Assembly (NCBI GenBank): GCA_030640765.1
Contig: DAOWIT010000104.1
Coordinates: 1 to 7,016 of the forward strand
Direction: 5' to 3'
Length of the DNA stretch: 7,016 nt
Source: Candidatus Latescibacterota bacterium
GTDB lineage: Bacteria; Latescibacterota; MVCY01
This document shows positions 6,119-7,016 of the stretch, one piece after another. A program made the position numbers and the translations under genes. Below the pieces are notes generated by a model that was given only the letters and a program-made list of their open reading frames with translations, was not told where the DNA came from and ran no database searches. The first letter of the stretch is position 1, and the number at the start of each line of letters is the position of its first letter.

Positions 6119-7016
6119 TTTCTCATCTCCTTCACTACTTCAATAACATTATCCGCCATATATTCAAGCTGCTCTTGAGTCAACGGATACAGCGGTAGAT
6201 GGGTAAATCTATGTAAGAAGACTTCTTCGGCATTTGGACAGCTCCTCCGAATGGCCTCTGTATCGTATCCGAGTTGCTTCATATAAGAGAAACGATACAG
6301 CGGAGCAAAATGAGGGACCTGAGTTACTCCTTTCTCACCCAGTCCTTTCTTGAAATCCTGGATGTCTCCTCTTAATCTGTCAGAATCAAGTTGAAGGAGA
6401 TACAGATGATACGTGCTCTTTATGTCATCAGTATCCAGGGGACATGGGACAATTCCTTCTATCCCCTCGAATCGCTTGTTCAGATATTCAGCATTCTCTC
6501 TTCTAACAGCAATAATCTCCCTTAGCCTCTTCATCTGATTAAGTAGGACAGCTGCCTGAATTTCGGTAGAAGAATGGTTCCCGGCCGCAGTGTAATAGCC
6601 ACCTTTTCCTTTCAATGCCACCACATCGTAAAGCCATTTCTCAATGGGATGAGCAATATCAAAACCACCAAATCGGCTTTTAGGAAAATCTTCACCAAAA
6701 TCGGTATTGGTTACTACTATTCCACCTTCCCCTAAGGCATTGACATTCTTCACCTCGTGGAAACTATAAGAGCCGAAGTCTCCAATCGTTCCACTCATCT
6801 TTCCCTGGTAACTTCCACCAAAGGCGTGGGCGGCGTCTTCGACCACCATAATATCGTTTTCTCTGGCCAGTTCCATAATTGAATTCATATCTGGTGGATA
6901 GCCTCCTATGTGCACTGGCATGATTACCTTGGTTTTCTTGGTTATTTTTCTTTCTATGTCCTTGGGATCGATGTTTATGATTCTTGGATCAATATCGGCA
7001 AGAACCACCTTTGCCC
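6115..7016 (-). CDS. DegT/DnrJ/EryC1/StrS-family PLP aminotransferase (5' partial)
   Basis: The reading frame enters from the right edge (codons continue upstream of the GTG at 7008-7006, so that GTG is not the start) and about 300 residues are visible to the TGA at 6115. Numbering from 7008: DIDPRIINIDPKDIE (5-19) and VIMPVHIGG (28-36) are the family's opening strands; VVEDAAHAFGG (55-65) holds Asp58, which contacts the PLP ring nitrogen; GDFGSYSFHEVKNVNALGEGG (77-96 or so) holds Lys87, the Schiff-base lysine. NHSSTEIQAAVLLNQMKRL is the conserved family segment that contributes to the active site of the partner subunit, and the final PLYPLTQEQLEYMADNV is the usual closing helix. The family transaminates keto-sugars or makes amino-cyclitols/aminohydroxybenzoate precursors, normally with Glu or Gln as donor; the substrate here is unknown. 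Overlap with alanine dehydrogenase implies one operon. Confidence 0.92.
   Translation of the reverse strand, partial: AKVVLADIDPRIINIDPKDIERKITKKTKVIMPVHIGGYPPDMNSIMELARENDIMVVEDAAHAFGGSYQGKMSGTIGDFGSYSFHEVKNVNALGEGGIVVTNTDFGEDFPKSRFGGFDIAHPIEKWLYDVVALKGKGGYYTAAGNHSSTEIQAAVLLNQMKRLREIIAVRRENAEYLNKRFEGIEGIVPCPLDTDDIKSTYHLYLLQLDSDRLRGDIQDFKKGLGEKGVTQVPHFAPLYRFSYMKQLGYDTEAIRRSCPNAEEVFLHRFTHLPLYPLTQEQLEYMADNVIEVVKEMRK

Noticed and set aside
5901..6146. Open frame on the + strand opposite the start of the alanine dehydrogenase gene
   Set aside because: It is antisense to the conserved N-terminal domain with its active-site residues; the Ser/Pro-rich product looks like a reverse-strand artefact.
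6115..7008. GTG at 7008 as a true start of the aminotransferase
   Set aside because: The frame continues upstream to the window edge, and the protein would lack the family's N-terminal region including part of the PLP site; the gene is simply cut by the window.
1..7016. CRISPR array, tRNA, rRNA, transposon ends or phage genes
   Set aside because: I saw no spaced direct repeats, no tRNA-like cloverleaf signatures, no conserved rRNA segments, and no transposase or phage-type proteins.

Overview
The window is bacterial and gene-dense, with no sign of phage, transposon or CRISPR content. Its core is a set of translation genes on the + strand in the order rplM (L13), rpsI (S9), rpsB (S2), tsf (EF-Ts), pyrH (UMP kinase), frr (ribosome recycling factor). 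This order joins two pairs or blocks that sit at separate loci in many bacteria (L13-S9 and S2-EF-Ts-PyrH-RRF). The EF-Ts is a short form (196 aa). The base composition is moderate and Shine-Dalgarno sites are purine-rich. Together these fit a free-living bacterium, perhaps from a little-cultured phylum, but the sequence alone does not fix the taxon.

Layout: 1-177 is the C-terminal end of a probable amidohydrolase. A short spacer with a plausible promoter leads to 292-1218, a secreted or membrane-anchored single-HKD phospholipase D-like protein (likely a nuclease) with a beta-rich, possibly OB-fold, C-terminal domain. A near-consensus sigma70-type promoter (1247-1275) then starts the ribosomal operon at 1339. 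Its genes are tightly packed: gaps of 16, 35 and 18 bases, a 47-base overlap of rpsI with rpsB, and an 8-base overlap of pyrH with frr. The operon ends at 4862 and is followed by a long-armed hairpin with a T-run (4905-4973), read as its terminator.

The right-hand part is on the - strand and convergent with the operon: a DegT/DnrJ/EryC1/StrS-type PLP aminotransferase, cut by the right edge of the window, overlaps by 4 bases (ATGA) with an alanine dehydrogenase gene (5039-6118). Both keep their catalytic residues. The pairing suggests a small amino-group metabolism unit in which alanine or ammonia turnover is linked to transamination of an unknown, perhaps sugar, substrate.

Most of the window is ordinary core biology. 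I do not see a new defence or mobile system. The points most worth a second look are the rpsI/rpsB overlap with its N-terminally extended S2, the PLD plus C-terminal domain protein, and the coupled aminotransferase-alanine dehydrogenase pair.
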